NCBI GenBank assembly: GCA_030428385.1
Contig: JAUIDY010000001.1
Location: 104,476-168,475, forward strand
Length of the DNA stretch: 64,000 bases
Source: Rhodothermia bacterium
Lineage (GTDB): Bacteria; Bacteroidota; Rhodothermia; Rhodothermales; JAAAOL01
Direction: 5' to 3'
Positions 35,111 to 45,236 of this stretch are shown here, one piece after another. A program made the position numbers and the translations under genes. A model generated the notes under the pieces. The model saw nothing but the letters and a program-made list of their open reading frames with translations. It ran no database searches and was not told the DNA's origin. Numbering within the stretch: position 1 is the stretch's first letter; every line of letters begins with the position of its first letter.

Positions 35111-36151
35111 ATGAAGTACGTTTGTAACCCACGGACAGCCGCCGGACTGCTCCTTTTTGTGGCCCTCTTCCTTGTCGGATGCGAAGACAGTGTCAACTCG
35201 CTCGTCGGCTCAGAAAAACCCTACACGCTCTGGGGCTTTATGAATGCCGGTGCCGACACCCAACTCGTTCGTGTCTTCCCCATCAACGACACCCTCATCC
35301 CTGCCCCTGAAACAGGGATCGACGCCCAGGTCTTCTCGACCGACCTCGATACGGGCGAACGCCGGGAGTGGACCTACCGACCCATCCAGTTTGACAGCCT
35401 CATTGCCGGACATGTGTTCTGGGCACCATTTCGCGCCGAACACAACCACCGCTACCGGCTCGACGTCATCCGCTCCGATGGCGCTACCACAAGCAGTGAA
35501 GTGGTGGTGCCTCCGGAAATCGAACTCATCGTCGAGGCCAATTCAGCCAGCACCATCATCCCCGTACAAATACGAGGCGAAGTGCCGGTGCTGCTTGGTG
35601 CCCGCGTTACGTACCACGCTATCAACGTGCCACCGGGGGCCGCTTGGCCCATTGGCACGCCCGTCATGCCTGCCGTACAACATCCCGTGACGATCTCCTA
35701 TGACCAGCTTGTACGCCAGACCAATGGCGGGTGGGCCTTTACGATTGACATGATCCGTGATTATCAGGCGGTGCGATCGGCGTATGAACAGAACTGCCTC
35801 GTCACTTCGGATGAGGAAAGCGCCCCAGACATCTGGCTGCGTCGCATGGACTTCTCCGTCGTCACCGCCGACTCAACGTGGGTGCCACCCGGTGGGGTGT
35901 TTGACCCAAATGTCCTTTCAGTCCCAGGCACGTTCTCCAATGTAGAAAACGGTTTTGGGTTCTTCGGAGCAGGCGTCGGCATTATTCACGACTGGAGCCC
36001 CAACCTGGACGTGGCCCAAAGCGTGGGTTACCGCGCCGTCACGCGGTGCAACGGCCTCTTCGACCCGCGGGACATACCCGAATGCCACAACCCGCCCATG
36101 CCGTGCCTCGGCGAACACTCCACAGGCATCTGGGAGGAATGGCTGAACTAA
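35111..36151 (+). CDS. DUF4249-like lipoprotein
   Basis: A 346-residue protein with a signal peptide and lipobox LVGC (Cys24). Its body is beta-rich, with the pattern of DUF4249 proteins: a YTLWGFMNAGADTQLVRV start, HNHRYRLDVI, and FGFFGAGVG near the C-terminus. The C-terminal region has several Cys (TRCNGLFD, ECHNPPMPCLG) that may form disulfides. DUF4249 proteins usually partner TonB receptors; here the receptor lies 5 kb away and on the opposite strand. Function unknown. Followed by two hairpins, the second with a T-run. Confidence 0.7.
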   Translation: MKYVCNPRTAAGLLLFVALFLVGCEDSVNSLVGSEKPYTLWGFMNAGADTQLVRVFPINDTLIPAPETGIDAQVFSTDLDTGERREWTYRPIQFDSLIAGHVFWAPFRAEHNHRYRLDVIRSDGATTSSEVVVPPEIELIVEANSASTIIPVQIRGEVPVLLGARVTYHAINVPPGAAWPIGTPVMPAVQHPVTISYDQLVRQTNGGWAFTIDMIRDYQAVRSAYEQNCLVTSDEESAPDIWLRRMDFSVVTADSTWVPPGGVFDPNVLSVPGTFSNVENGFGFFGAGVGIIHDWSPNLDVAQSVGYRAVTRCNGLFDPRDIPECHNPPMPCLGEHSTGIWEEWLN

Positions 36152-36305
36152 TGCCATAGCAGGGGTCGCTGATAGGTCCGTTCGCACCGACGCTGTTCTA
36201 ACGTATCATCGCGGCGAATAGGGAACGAGGACAACCAGAAGGACCATGCGGTAGTCCCAACTTTCACCACTTCCAAGGTCCAAGCGATCTACACTGCCGA
36301 AGAAG

Positions 36306-36353
36306 GGTGATGTCATTCACCCCTTACAGGGACCACCAGGGGTGGTTCTTTTG
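36306..36353 (+). terminator. Double hairpin terminator
   Basis: GGGTGA...TCACCC (36306-36323) is followed by GGACCACC-AGG-GGTGGTTC (36331-36349, 8-bp stem with one G-U) and TTTTG. Together with the rest of 36152-36482, which shows no gene, this closes the 35111 transcript and precedes the SGNH gene. Confidence 0.65.
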
Positions 36354-36482
36354 TCAGAATCCTCTAGGTTCTGCGAAAAAAGCAGCCCGGGCATGGCGCA
36401 CACCCAAGGCGCTATCAGAGGATACTTCCATGTAGGATGTGCTTTTCATAAGTTTCTTCCCATCCCCCACTCCTTTCTCTTG

Positions 36483-37727
36483 ATGCCGCTCATGCCAATG
36501 GCAACGCCCCCCCTATTTAATCGTTTTGCGCTAACGCTTTCCGTTGTACTCCTCTTGATGGGCTGCACAACCTCGTCAACGCCGCCTCCTCAAGAAACCC
36601 GCTGGGTGGGCACATGGACCACATCAGTGCAGCTCACGGAACCGCGTAACCTGCCCCCGGCACCCGGTCTCGCAAACAACACGCTGCGCCAGGTCGTGCG
36701 CGTGTCGCAAGGCGGCGAGCGGCTGCAGGTCCGTTTTTCGAACATGTTTGGCGATGCACCCGTGGCGCTAGACGCCGCCCACCTCGCCGTGTCGCAAGGC
36801 GACGGCGTCATCGACCCGGCAACGGATCAGCCGCTGACATTCGATGGCGCATCCGGCGTCACGATTGCACCCGGCGAAGAAGTCACCGCCGACCCGATTG
36901 ACTTCGCGCTCTCGCCCCGTACCGATGTCGCCATCACCATCAAGTTTGGCGAGATGTCGGCAGACATCATCACAGGGCATCCCGGCTCCCGGACCACCTC
37001 TTACATCGTGGAAGGCAACGCCGTCACCGCCCCCGCCATGCCCGATGCCGCACGGACCGACCACTGGTACATCATCACCGGCATCGACCTGGTGGATGAC
37101 AACGCCCTGGCTGTGGTGACGATCGGCGACTCCATCACCGACGGACGTGGCTCGGGCACCAACCAGCAAAACCGCTGGCCGGACGTGCTGTCGGAGCGCC
37201 TACTCGCCAACGAAGGCACCGAACACGTCGCCGTGCTTAATGCTGGCATCGGAGGAAACTGTGTGCTGCGCCCATGCCTCGGTCCGGCGGCCGTCGACCG
37301 GTTTGAGCGCGATGTGCTGAACCAGAACGGCGTGCGCTGGCTGATTGTGCTGGAAGGCGTAAACGACATCGGCGGTTCACACCCCGATAGCTCGGCGGTG
37401 GTGGCGCAGCGCCTGATCGACGCTTACGCACAGATGGTGGAAGACGCCCATGCGCATGACATTTTGGTCTACGGCGCGACCATTATGCCCTTTGGCGGCT
37501 CTTTCTACGACTCACCCGAACATGAAGCCGCCCGCGAGACGGTAAACACCTGGATTCGCACCGGCGGCGTATTCGACGCCGTGATCGACCTGGACGCGGC
37601 CACACGGGACCCGGAAAACCCGACCATGCTCCTTCCGGCTGGCGACACGGGTGATCACCTCCACCCCAACGAGACCGGCCACCGAATGATGGCAGAGGCC
37701 ATAGACCTCACACTTTTCCTCCGATAA
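36483..37727 (+). CDS. SGNH/GDSL-family secreted hydrolase (lipoprotein)
   Basis: A 414-residue protein with a signal peptide and lipobox LMGC (near residue 21 of this start). An N-terminal beta domain (WVGTWTTSVQL, RVSQGGERLQVRFSNMFGD) is followed by the SGNH hydrolase: block I TIGDSITDG with the catalytic Ser, a GIGGN, block III GVNDIGGS and block V DHLHPNETG with the Asp/His pair. This layout is that of secreted carbohydrate or lipid esterases (COG2755-like). ATG codons at 36483, 36492 and 36498 are all possible; the first is used. It is co-oriented with the GH2 gene 51 bases downstream. Confidence 0.88.
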   Translation: MPLMPMATPPLFNRFALTLSVVLLLMGCTTSSTPPPQETRWVGTWTTSVQLTEPRNLPPAPGLANNTLRQVVRVSQGGERLQVRFSNMFGDAPVALDAAHLAVSQGDGVIDPATDQPLTFDGASGVTIAPGEEVTADPIDFALSPRTDVAITIKFGEMSADIITGHPGSRTTSYIVEGNAVTAPAMPDAARTDHWYIITGIDLVDDNALAVVTIGDSITDGRGSGTNQQNRWPDVLSERLLANEGTEHVAVLNAGIGGNCVLRPCLGPAAVDRFERDVLNQNGVRWLIVLEGVNDIGGSHPDSSAVVAQRLIDAYAQMVEDAHAHDILVYGATIMPFGGSFYDSPEHEAARETVNTWIRTGGVFDAVIDLDAATRDPENPTMLLPAGDTGDHLHPNETGHRMMAEAIDLTLFLR

Positions 37728-37778
37728 TGGCACTAAAGTTGGATCCACCCCTCCTTCACGCCTCATCCCTAACTCAAC

Positions 37779-40514
37779 ATGCATCCCCACCACCACCCTT
37801 CACTTTTTATCGCCCTTCTGTGTCTTGCCCTTGTGGGCTGCACACCCACCACGGATGACGGTGCCCCCTCCCCCCGCGAGCGGATCTCGATCAACGACGG
37901 CTGGCGGTTTACGAAAGGCGACCCGCCGGGCAACACGGTCAGCCTGATCTACGACGAGCGCCCGGAGGTCACCGACGCGCAAGACGACCGCCCCGCCGAC
38001 GCCCAACCCACCGAAGCCGTGGACGTCGAAGTGACGCAACAGGTGCTCAAGCCGTGGATTCTACCCACCGGTAATGCGTTCCTCACCGATCCCACCCAGC
38101 ACCATACCCGCCCGGACGGCAATCCCGGTGGTGATGTTGCTTTTGTGCAGCCGGACTTTGACGACAGCGCGTGGGAATCCGTCGAACTGCCGCACGACTG
38201 GGCCATCGAGGGGCCGTGGCTGACTGAAGGGCCGTACGGCGGCATGGGCCGCCTGCCGAGTTGGGGCATTGGCTGGTACCGGAAGGCGCTGGACATTCCT
38301 GCCGATGACGCGGGCAAGCGCTTTTTTCTCGACATCGACGGGGCCATGTCGTACGCGACGGTGTGGCTGAATGGGCAGATCGTGGGCGGTTGGCCGTTTG
38401 GCTATTCCTCGTGGCGCGTGGACCTCACCTCGTATGTGGTGCCGGGCGGCGACAACCAACTGGCGATCCGGCTGGACAACCCGCCCCATTCGTCGCGCTG
38501 GTATCCGGGTGGCGGGCTCTATCGCAACGTCTGGCTGACGAAGACCAACCCCGTCCACATTGCGCACTGGGGCACGTTTGTCACCACGCCGGAGGTTTCA
38601 GAGACAGCAGCAACGGTGAATCTGGCGGTTACCATCGACAATGATGGAGAAGCAGGCGATTCGGTCCGCGTGGCTACACAAATCTTCGCCCTAAACGCCG
38701 ACAGCGAAAAAACAGGAGCCGCTGTTGCTCAATTTGCCGACCAGACGGTGCCCGTTGCCGCGGGCGAAAGCGCCACCGTCGAAGGCTCCATCACGATCAA
38801 CAACCCGCGCCTGTGGGGACCGCTGCCCACGCAGACGCCGCATCGGTATGTGGCGGTCACCGAGCTTTGGCAGGGCAATACGCTTGTGGATTCTTATGAA
38901 ACCCGCTTCGGCATTCGCAGCCTCCGCTTCGATGCCACCGAGGGGTTGTTTGTCAACGGCGAGCGCATCTACCTGCAGGGCGTCAACCAGCACCACGACC
39001 TCGGCGCGCTGGGCGGGGCCTTCAACACGCGGGCGGCGGAGCGGCAGCTTGAAATTCTGCACGAAATGGGTACCAATGCCATCCGCATGGCCCACAACCC
39101 ACCCGCCCCGGAGTTGCTCGAATTAACCGACCGGATGGGCTTCCTCGTGGTGGATGAAAGCTTCGACGTGTGGGCGCGGCGCAAGACCCCGCTCGACTTC
39201 CACCTTATCTACCCCGACTGGCACGAGCAGGACATGCGGGCGCTGGTGCGGCGCGACCGCAACCACCCGTCCGTGATCATGTGGAGCATCGGCAACGAAG
39301 TCGGCGAGCAGTACACCGATGCCGACGGCGCCGCGGTGGGACGGCGGCTGCACGACATCGTGAAAGACGAAGACCCGACGCGTCCGACCACGGCGTCGAT
39401 GAATTTCGCCAAGCCGCACATGCCCTTTGCCACCGCCACCGACGTCATCAACCTGAACTACCAGGGCGAAGGCATCCGTGACGCGCCTGCGTACGCGCAC
39501 CTGCAAGGCATCAAGACCACGCCGCTGTATCCGGCCTTCCACGAGGCGTTTCCCGACAAGCTCATCATCAGCAGCGAGAATGCCGCAGCAGTGAGTAGCC
39601 GGGGCACGTATGTGTTTCCTGTCACTCCCGGCATCAGCGCGCCCATCAGCGACAGCACCGGCGGCGATCCGGCGAACAACTACGTCAGCGCCTATGAATT
39701 GTATACCGCGCCTTTCGGTTCGTCGGCAGACAAGGTGTTTGGCTCGCTGGCGCGGCATCCATACGTGGGCGGCGGGTTCGTGTGGAGCGGCTGGGACTAC
39801 CTCGGCGAGCCCACGCCCTACTACGACGCCCGCAGTTCATATTTCGGCGTGATCGACCTTGCGGGATTCCCGAAAGACCGGTTCTACCTGTACCAGGCCC
39901 ACTGGCGGCCCGATCACCCGATGGCGCATATCCTCCCCCATTGGAACTGGCCCGACCGCGAAGGCGAGGTCACGCCCGTGCATGTGTTCACCTCCGGCGA
40001 TGAGGCCGAGTTGTTCCTGAACGGCGAATCGCTCGGACGCAAGCAAAAAGGCGACTATGAATATCGGCTGCGGTGGGATGACGTGGTGTATGCGCCCGGC
40101 ACCCTCGAAGTGGTCGCCTACAAAGACGGCGAAGAATGGGCACGGGATCGGATGGAAACCGCGGGGGCGCCCGCCCGCCTGGAAGCTGCAGCCGACCGCA
40201 CCAGCATTCAGGCCGACGGCGACGACCTGTCGTTCATCACTGTGCGGGTAGTGGATGCCGCAGGACGGCTGGTGCCCGAGGCCGATAACCGCATCCAGTT
40301 CACCCTCGACGGCCCCGGCGAAATTGTGGCGACGGACAACGGTGATCCGACCAGCTTTGAGCCGTTTCAGGCGCATGAGCGTCATGCTTTCAACGGGCTG
40401 TGCCTCGTCATCATCCGGGCAAATGCCGGCGAAACCGGTCGCCTGCGACTCATCGCGTCGAGCGATGGCCTAGAAAACAGTGAAGTGGTGATCACAACGA
40501 CAACCCGCCCATAA
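37779..40514 (+). CDS. Glycoside hydrolase family 2 (beta-galactosidase-like) lipoprotein
   Basis: A 911-residue secreted enzyme with lipobox LVGC. It has a GH2 sugar-binding domain (residues about 120-300: VELPHDWAIEGP, GGLYRNVWL), an immunoglobulin-like domain and a TIM barrel. In the barrel RDRNHPSVIMWSIGNEVGEQ has the acid/base Glu507 and SSENAAAVSSRG the nucleophile Glu600. A DUF4982-like strand domain and a C-terminal Ig-like (invasin-type) domain follow. Such enzymes remove non-reducing beta-linked sugars from algal or plant glycans. The SGNH enzyme upstream and GH29 fucosidase downstream suggest a glycan-use cluster. Confidence 0.9.
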   Translation: MHPHHHPSLFIALLCLALVGCTPTTDDGAPSPRERISINDGWRFTKGDPPGNTVSLIYDERPEVTDAQDDRPADAQPTEAVDVEVTQQVLKPWILPTGNAFLTDPTQHHTRPDGNPGGDVAFVQPDFDDSAWESVELPHDWAIEGPWLTEGPYGGMGRLPSWGIGWYRKALDIPADDAGKRFFLDIDGAMSYATVWLNGQIVGGWPFGYSSWRVDLTSYVVPGGDNQLAIRLDNPPHSSRWYPGGGLYRNVWLTKTNPVHIAHWGTFVTTPEVSETAATVNLAVTIDNDGEAGDSVRVATQIFALNADSEKTGAAVAQFADQTVPVAAGESATVEGSITINNPRLWGPLPTQTPHRYVAVTELWQGNTLVDSYETRFGIRSLRFDATEGLFVNGERIYLQGVNQHHDLGALGGAFNTRAAERQLEILHEMGTNAIRMAHNPPAPELLELTDRMGFLVVDESFDVWARRKTPLDFHLIYPDWHEQDMRALVRRDRNHPSVIMWSIGNEVGEQYTDADGAAVGRRLHDIVKDEDPTRPTTASMNFAKPHMPFATATDVINLNYQGEGIRDAPAYAHLQGIKTTPLYPAFHEAFPDKLIISSENAAAVSSRGTYVFPVTPGISAPISDSTGGDPANNYVSAYELYTAPFGSSADKVFGSLARHPYVGGGFVWSGWDYLGEPTPYYDARSSYFGVIDLAGFPKDRFYLYQAHWRPDHPMAHILPHWNWPDREGEVTPVHVFTSGDEAELFLNGESLGRKQKGDYEYRLRWDDVVYAPGTLEVVAYKDGEEWARDRMETAGAPARLEAAADRTSIQADGDDLSFITVRVVDAAGRLVPEADNRIQFTLDGPGEIVATDNGDPTSFEPFQAHERHAFNGLCLVIIRANAGETGRLRLIASSDGLENSEVVITTTTRP

Positions 40515-40629
40515 CCGTTGGTTTGTGACCAAGCCGTTACCGAACGGCTACAGCGTAACGGATCTAACCCCCAACGCTACCGATTGCATGGCATACGCGC
40601 CTTGACTTTAATGGATAACCAACGGACCT

Positions 40630-41688
40630 ATGGAACTGGGGATTTATACCTTTGCCGAGAATACGCCCGACCCGGTTTCGGGCCACACCCTCAGCGCCGC
40701 CGAACGCGTGCGGAATCTGCTCGAAGAAATCGAACTGGCCGACCAACAGGGCCTTGATGTCTTCGGCGTGGGCGAACACCACCGCCCCGACTTCGTCGCG
40801 TCCACCCCCGCGATTGTCCTCGCCGCCGCGGCCGCACGCACCAAAACCATCCGGCTGACCAGCGCCGTCACCGTGCTGAGTTCAGACGATCCCATTCGGG
40901 TGTTTCAGGACTTTGCGACGGTAGATTTGCTCTCCGAAGGCCGCGCCGAGATTATGGTGGGGCGTGGCTCGTTTATCGAGTCGTTCCCGCTGTTTGGCTA
41001 CGACCTGAGCGAGTACGACATGCTCTTTGCCGAAAAGCTCGACCTGCTGCTGAAGGTGCGTGCGCAGGAGCACGTCACATGGTCGGGCAAGCACCGCGCC
41101 TCGCTGAACGGCGAGGGGGTGTACCCGCGTTCGGTGCAGGATCCGCTGCCGATCTGGGTGGCGGTGGGCGGCACCCCGGCATCGGCGGTGCGGGCCGGGT
41201 CCCTGGGCCTGCCGCTGGCGCTCGCTATCATCGGCGGGATGCCCGAACGCTTTGCGCCGTTTGCCGAATTGCACCGCCGCGCCGCGCAGGAAGCGGGGCA
41301 CGGACACGTGCCGATGAGCATCAACGCCCACGGCTACATCGCCGAGACCTCGCAGCAGGCCATCAACGAGGCGTTTCCACCGTTTGCGGCCACCATGAAC
41401 CGCATCGGCAAAGAACGCGGCTGGCCACCGATGAGCCGGGATCAGTTTGAGGCGTCGTGCACGCTGCGCGGGGCCAACTTCGTGGGGAGCGCGCAGCAAG
41501 TGATTGACAAAATCCTCTTCCAGCATGAGATCTTCGGCCACGAGCGGGTGCTGATCAAGTTCAGCGTCGGCACCATGCCGCATGCCCAGCTTATGCGCTC
41601 CATCGAGTTGTTCGGCACCGAAGTCGCCCCCATCATCCGCCGTGAAATCGGGCAGCGGACGGACGCCGTGACGACAAACGAGGAATAG
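40630..41688 (+). CDS. LLM-class flavin-dependent oxidoreductase
   Basis: A 352-residue TIM-barrel protein of the bacterial-luciferase family: [63 protein letters not shown] residues and [23 protein letters not shown]. These are flavin- (FMN/F420-) binding regions of monooxygenases in this family. The substrate cannot be read. It is preceded by a 115-base gap after the GH2 gene, followed by a REP-like element, and may be monocistronic. Confidence 0.9.
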   Translation: MELGIYTFAENTPDPVSGHTLSAAERVRNLLEEIELADQQGLDVFGVGEHHRPDFVASTPAIVLAAAAARTKTIRLTSAVTVLSSDDPIRVFQDFATVDLLSEGRAEIMVGRGSFIESFPLFGYDLSEYDMLFAEKLDLLLKVRAQEHVTWSGKHRASLNGEGVYPRSVQDPLPIWVAVGGTPASAVRAGSLGLPLALAIIGGMPERFAPFAELHRRAAQEAGHGHVPMSINAHGYIAETSQQAINEAFPPFAATMNRIGKERGWPPMSRDQFEASCTLRGANFVGSAQQVIDKILFQHEIFGHERVLIKFSVGTMPHAQLMRSIELFGTEVAPIIRREIGQRTDAVTTNEE

Positions 41689-41718
41689 CGCCTCTTCTAA
41701 AAACATGGGCAGCAGGAA

Positions 41719-41843
41719 CGTGTCATCCTGAGCGCTGTCGAGACACGAGGGCGAAGCCCGACTGACGTCAGAAAATCTCGTCGATTGGTGCTTGATCTCT
41801 TCGACAAGATCCCTCACATTCGTTTAGCTCCGCTTCGTGACAC
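41719..41843. repeat. REP-like intergenic element
   Basis: CGTGTCATCCTGAGCG on the left and CGCTTCGTGACACG on the right bracket about 125 bases, with an inner TCTCGTCGA...TCTTCGACAAGATCCC pairing. It has the same GTCATC/GATCCC flavour as the elements at 11475 and 63425, but with different internal sequence. Confidence 0.5.
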
Positions 41844-41926
41844 GCGCCAAAGGCGACTGATGAAATAATCTCCCGTGGTCATTTTGGGATCACACTACTG
41901 ATGCACTCCACTTTTTTAGAAAAAGC

Positions 41927-43372
41927 ATGATGCGCCGTTTCCTCCTGCTGGCCCTGCTCATGTCGCTGGCAGCCGCTGATGTACAAGCACAAACCGAAGT
42001 GCCGCCGCCCCGCCCGCTGCTGCCCATTCCCACCGCCCGCCAACTCGACTGGCAGCGCGACGAACTGCGCCTGTTCCTGCATTTTGGCGTCAACACGTTC
42101 ACCCACCGCGAATGGGGAACGGGCGACGAAGACCCCGCGCTTTTTAACCCCACCAACCTCGACGCGCAACAATGGGCACGGGTGGCAAAAGAAACCGGCT
42201 TCAAAACGCTCATCCTGACGGCCAAACACCACGACGGCTTCACGCTGTGGCCGAGTCGCTACACCAACCACTCGGTGGCCAGCAGTCCGTGGCAGAATGG
42301 AGAAGGCGATGTCGTGCAAGCCCTCGTCGAGGCCGCCCGCGCCGAAAGCCTGAAGGTGGGCCTGTACCTCTCGCCGTGGGACCGCCACGAGCCCTCGTAC
42401 GGTGAGGAGCAGGCGTACAACGCGTTTTACCTCGGGCAACTCCGCGAATTGCTGACCCAGTACGGGCCACTGGCCGAGGTGTGGTTCGACGGCGCGAAAG
42501 GAGAAGACGCCAAAGACATGGCCTACGACTTCGACGCCTTCTGGTCCACCGTGCGCCAGCTACAGCCCGGCGCCGTGCTGTTCTCCGACGCCGGTCCCGA
42601 CGTGCGGTGGATCGGCAACGAACATGGCTTTGCTGGAGAAACGAACTGGTCTACCTACGACCGCACGAAGGTAGGCGTGGGCATGGCAGGTATCAGCGAC
42701 TACCTGAACGTGGGCGAAGCGGGCGCCCCGGACTGGGTGCCGGGCGAATGTGACGTGTCGATCCGGCCCGGCTGGTTTTATCATCCCGACCAGGCTCCGA
42801 AGTCGCTGGACCATTTGCTGGAGATTTACTTTAAGTCCGTCGGGCGCAACTGCGTGCTGCTCCTCAACGTGCCGCCCACGCCCGAGGGCCGCTTCCATCC
42901 CGCCGACGTGGAACGGTTGCAGGCATTCCGCGCCACCCTCGACCACATTTTTGCCACCGACCTTGCCGTGGATGCCCAAGCGACCGCCTCCAACACCCGC
43001 GGCGGCTCCTCCGTTTATGGCGCGGCGCAGGTATTGGACAACAACCTTGAAACGTACTGGGCCGTCGATGACGGGATACACACCGGCACGCTTGCACTAA
43101 CCTTGCCCCGCCCCACCACGTTCGACGTGATTCGTTTGCAGGAGCCGATTCAATTGGGGCAGCGCATTGCCCGGTATACGGTGGAAGCATGGGTGAATGA
43201 GGGTTGGCAAGCCATCAGCACGGGCACTACCATCGGCTACAAGAAACTGGACCGGCTCGCCGCGCCTGTCACCACCACGCAGGTGCGCATTGTGATCGCG
43301 GACGCCCTCGCCGAGCCGCTGCTGGCCGAGGTTGGACTTTATCTCGGCAACCGGACGAACACAGCAGAATAA
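41927..43372 (+). CDS. Alpha-L-fucosidase (GH29) with C-terminal F5/8-type domain
   Basis: A 481-residue secreted enzyme (signal peptide ending VQAQ). Its GH29 barrel (residues about 30-340) has LFLHFGVNTFTHREWG, TAKHHDGFTLWPSRYTNHSV and AEVWFDGAKGED, whose Asp188 is the likely nucleophile. Residues about 350-481 form a carbohydrate-binding F5/8-type C (CBM32) domain with EAWVNEGWQAIS. It hydrolyses alpha-L-fucosyl groups, consistent with growth on fucose-rich algal glycans. A Bacteroidota-like weak ribosome-binding site precedes it. Confidence 0.9.
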   Translation: MMRRFLLLALLMSLAAADVQAQTEVPPPRPLLPIPTARQLDWQRDELRLFLHFGVNTFTHREWGTGDEDPALFNPTNLDAQQWARVAKETGFKTLILTAKHHDGFTLWPSRYTNHSVASSPWQNGEGDVVQALVEAARAESLKVGLYLSPWDRHEPSYGEEQAYNAFYLGQLRELLTQYGPLAEVWFDGAKGEDAKDMAYDFDAFWSTVRQLQPGAVLFSDAGPDVRWIGNEHGFAGETNWSTYDRTKVGVGMAGISDYLNVGEAGAPDWVPGECDVSIRPGWFYHPDQAPKSLDHLLEIYFKSVGRNCVLLLNVPPTPEGRFHPADVERLQAFRATLDHIFATDLAVDAQATASNTRGGSSVYGAAQVLDNNLETYWAVDDGIHTGTLALTLPRPTTFDVIRLQEPIQLGQRIARYTVEAWVNEGWQAISTGTTIGYKKLDRLAAPVTTTQVRIVIADALAEPLLAEVGLYLGNRTNTAE

Positions 43373-43527
43373 AATAATCTGGTTTATCCTTGTGGGTAAC
43401 CGATTTGGGTTAACCATTTGGTTATGGCTGAAAAATCAAAAAAGTGCTGTTTCTTACCAATAAAGCCCTATTTTCTTGAACCTCTCAGTGTTCAATGTCC
43501 CTGTAAAAAACGGCTTCCTATTGGCGG

Positions 43528-44124
43528 ATGAGTGTTGACTTATACACCGGCATCTTGCTCGACCGGCACGCGGTGTTGACCACTTCCCCAGAAAATGCTG
43601 ATTTTTATGCCTTCTACACGGTCCTGTTTGACGAACTAGAACAGGCATTATACGAGCGCGGAATCCACTACCACGAGCCCCGCGATATGGAGAGCTTGGA
43701 ATCATGGCACTGGGGTGTCAAAGCGGAGTTGATGCCCTTTCGCGATGCGGCGGACGCCATCGCGGAGGTGCTGGGCCACCCGTTTGCACACATCGATGCC
43801 TGCTCCAACTACTCCTCTATCTTTCTCCCGCTCGAACTACCCGCCCCTTTCTACCTGGGCGAAACCGCGATTTGCTCGGCCACCGCGCTGGCGAGGCACT
43901 GCGAAGTCATCGCCAGCGCGCTTGGTCTTGACGAAACCCTTGATGGTGGACCGGCGGACCCATCGATCAACGCTATCATCAAACGAGCCAAACAGCTTTA
44001 TGCGGATGGGAGCTTGCCCTTCGCCGACAACCAGCATCACCACGCGGCGGCCGGGTGCGAAAAAATGCGATGGGCCTGTACCTATGCGCTCGAAACGCGT
44101 ACCTCGGTGGTCCTCTGTGGATGA
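43528..44124 (+). CDS. Hypothetical soluble protein
   Basis: A 198-residue protein without signal peptide or membrane segment, rich in Asp/Glu/His/Ala. It opens MSVDLYTGILLDRHAVL and contains a helical stretch (FYAFYTVLFDELEQALYERG), HWGVKAELMPFRDAADAIAEVLGHP, and a late QHHHAAAGCEKMRWACTYALE. I recognise no family. A Bacteroidota immunity-type or enzyme-like fold is possible. It lies between GH29 and a sulfotransferase, 88 bases from the latter. The ATG at 43528 has no strong Shine-Dalgarno. Confidence 0.6.
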   Translation: MSVDLYTGILLDRHAVLTTSPENADFYAFYTVLFDELEQALYERGIHYHEPRDMESLESWHWGVKAELMPFRDAADAIAEVLGHPFAHIDACSNYSSIFLPLELPAPFYLGETAICSATALARHCEVIASALGLDETLDGGPADPSINAIIKRAKQLYADGSLPFADNQHHHAAAGCEKMRWACTYALETRTSVVLCG

Positions 44125-44212
44125 TTCCGGGCTTCTGCATCAACAAACGATACCGAACCTGCGAAGGAGCAACTACGTGAAAAGCGCACCTCTTTGATTG
44201 GACAAACATGGA

Positions 44213-45052
44213 ATGGAAGCCGTAGCGAAACCAAGGCTCTGCCACATTCTAGGCATTGATAAACGAAGTGGGACGAACTTTTTATTTCGCCTCCTCAACC
44301 TGCACCCTGATTGCCTTGGACCCGGCCCAATCTGGGAAGATCATTTTTTGCAGCATGCCGACATGCTAAAGGCCTATACCACCCGCGTCGCGAACGCCTG
44401 GAAACCGTGGTGGAAGGTAGAAGACACAATCGGCGGACAAGCGATTCTGCTTCGCCATTTCGGAGACGCCATTGAGCGCTTCCTGCGACGACAAATAACG
44501 CAGGAACGCCCCAACCCGCCCCCCCACATCTTGTTGACAAAAACGCCGAGCGTGGAAGGGTTGGATCTTTTTTTTGAATTGTTTCCATCCGCCTACCTCA
44601 TCCTGCTCATCCGCGATGGACGGGCGGTGGTGGAGTCGGGCGTGCGGTCGTTTGGCTGGGACTATGAACGCGCCATGCAGCGATGGCGGAATAATGCCCA
44701 GGCCATCCTGGACTTTCAAAAAAAGCACCGGGCGGATACAAAACGGTTTATCCTAATCAAATACGAAGACCTCGTACAGCACGAAGAACGAACCCTCCGC
44801 ACGCTATTTGATTTCGTAGAACTGGATGCTGAACGGTTCGACTTTGGCGCTGCGCAGGCCCTTCAGCTAACCGGATCGTCGGACCTGATCCAGCAAACCG
44901 GGGCCCTTCACTGGAATGAAACCGAGAAAACCCCTTCCTTTAATCCCCTGGCGCGTTTTAGCAATTGGGAGCGATCAAGACATCAACGATTCAACAGAAT
45001 TGCGGGCACACAGATGACACAATTAGGATACGCCCTGCAAACAACCCCGTAA
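44213..45052 (+). CDS. Sulfotransferase-family protein
   Basis: A 279-residue cytoplasmic protein that uses PAPS as sulfate donor by family analogy. The 5'-phosphosulfate loop is KRSGTNFLFRLLNLHPDCLG near the N-terminus. The 3'-phosphate-binding region is LIRDGRAVVESGVRSFGW near residue 150, and IKYEDLVQ precedes the C-terminal helix. The in-frame ATG at 44213 is chosen; a TTG 15 bases upstream (44198) is possible. It may sulfate a surface glycan or lipid. The hydrolase neighbours upstream act on sugars, possibly sulfated ones. Confidence 0.85.
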   Translation: MEAVAKPRLCHILGIDKRSGTNFLFRLLNLHPDCLGPGPIWEDHFLQHADMLKAYTTRVANAWKPWWKVEDTIGGQAILLRHFGDAIERFLRRQITQERPNPPPHILLTKTPSVEGLDLFFELFPSAYLILLIRDGRAVVESGVRSFGWDYERAMQRWRNNAQAILDFQKKHRADTKRFILIKYEDLVQHEERTLRTLFDFVELDAERFDFGAAQALQLTGSSDLIQQTGALHWNETEKTPSFNPLARFSNWERSRHQRFNRIAGTQMTQLGYALQTTP

Positions 45053-45236
45053 CGTACGGGGCACCAGGACCGAATAATGGCACCAACACGCCTCCGCGCA
45101 CCAACACATTGACGGATAGATAATAACCCGTTGGTCTTTTTGGGTTTACGGTCTCGCTATAAGGAACAAGCCATACCCCAAGGCCCCATGTCCTCATCCG
45201 CTCTCCCCTCTAGTGGCCCAAAAACGAGGACCGACC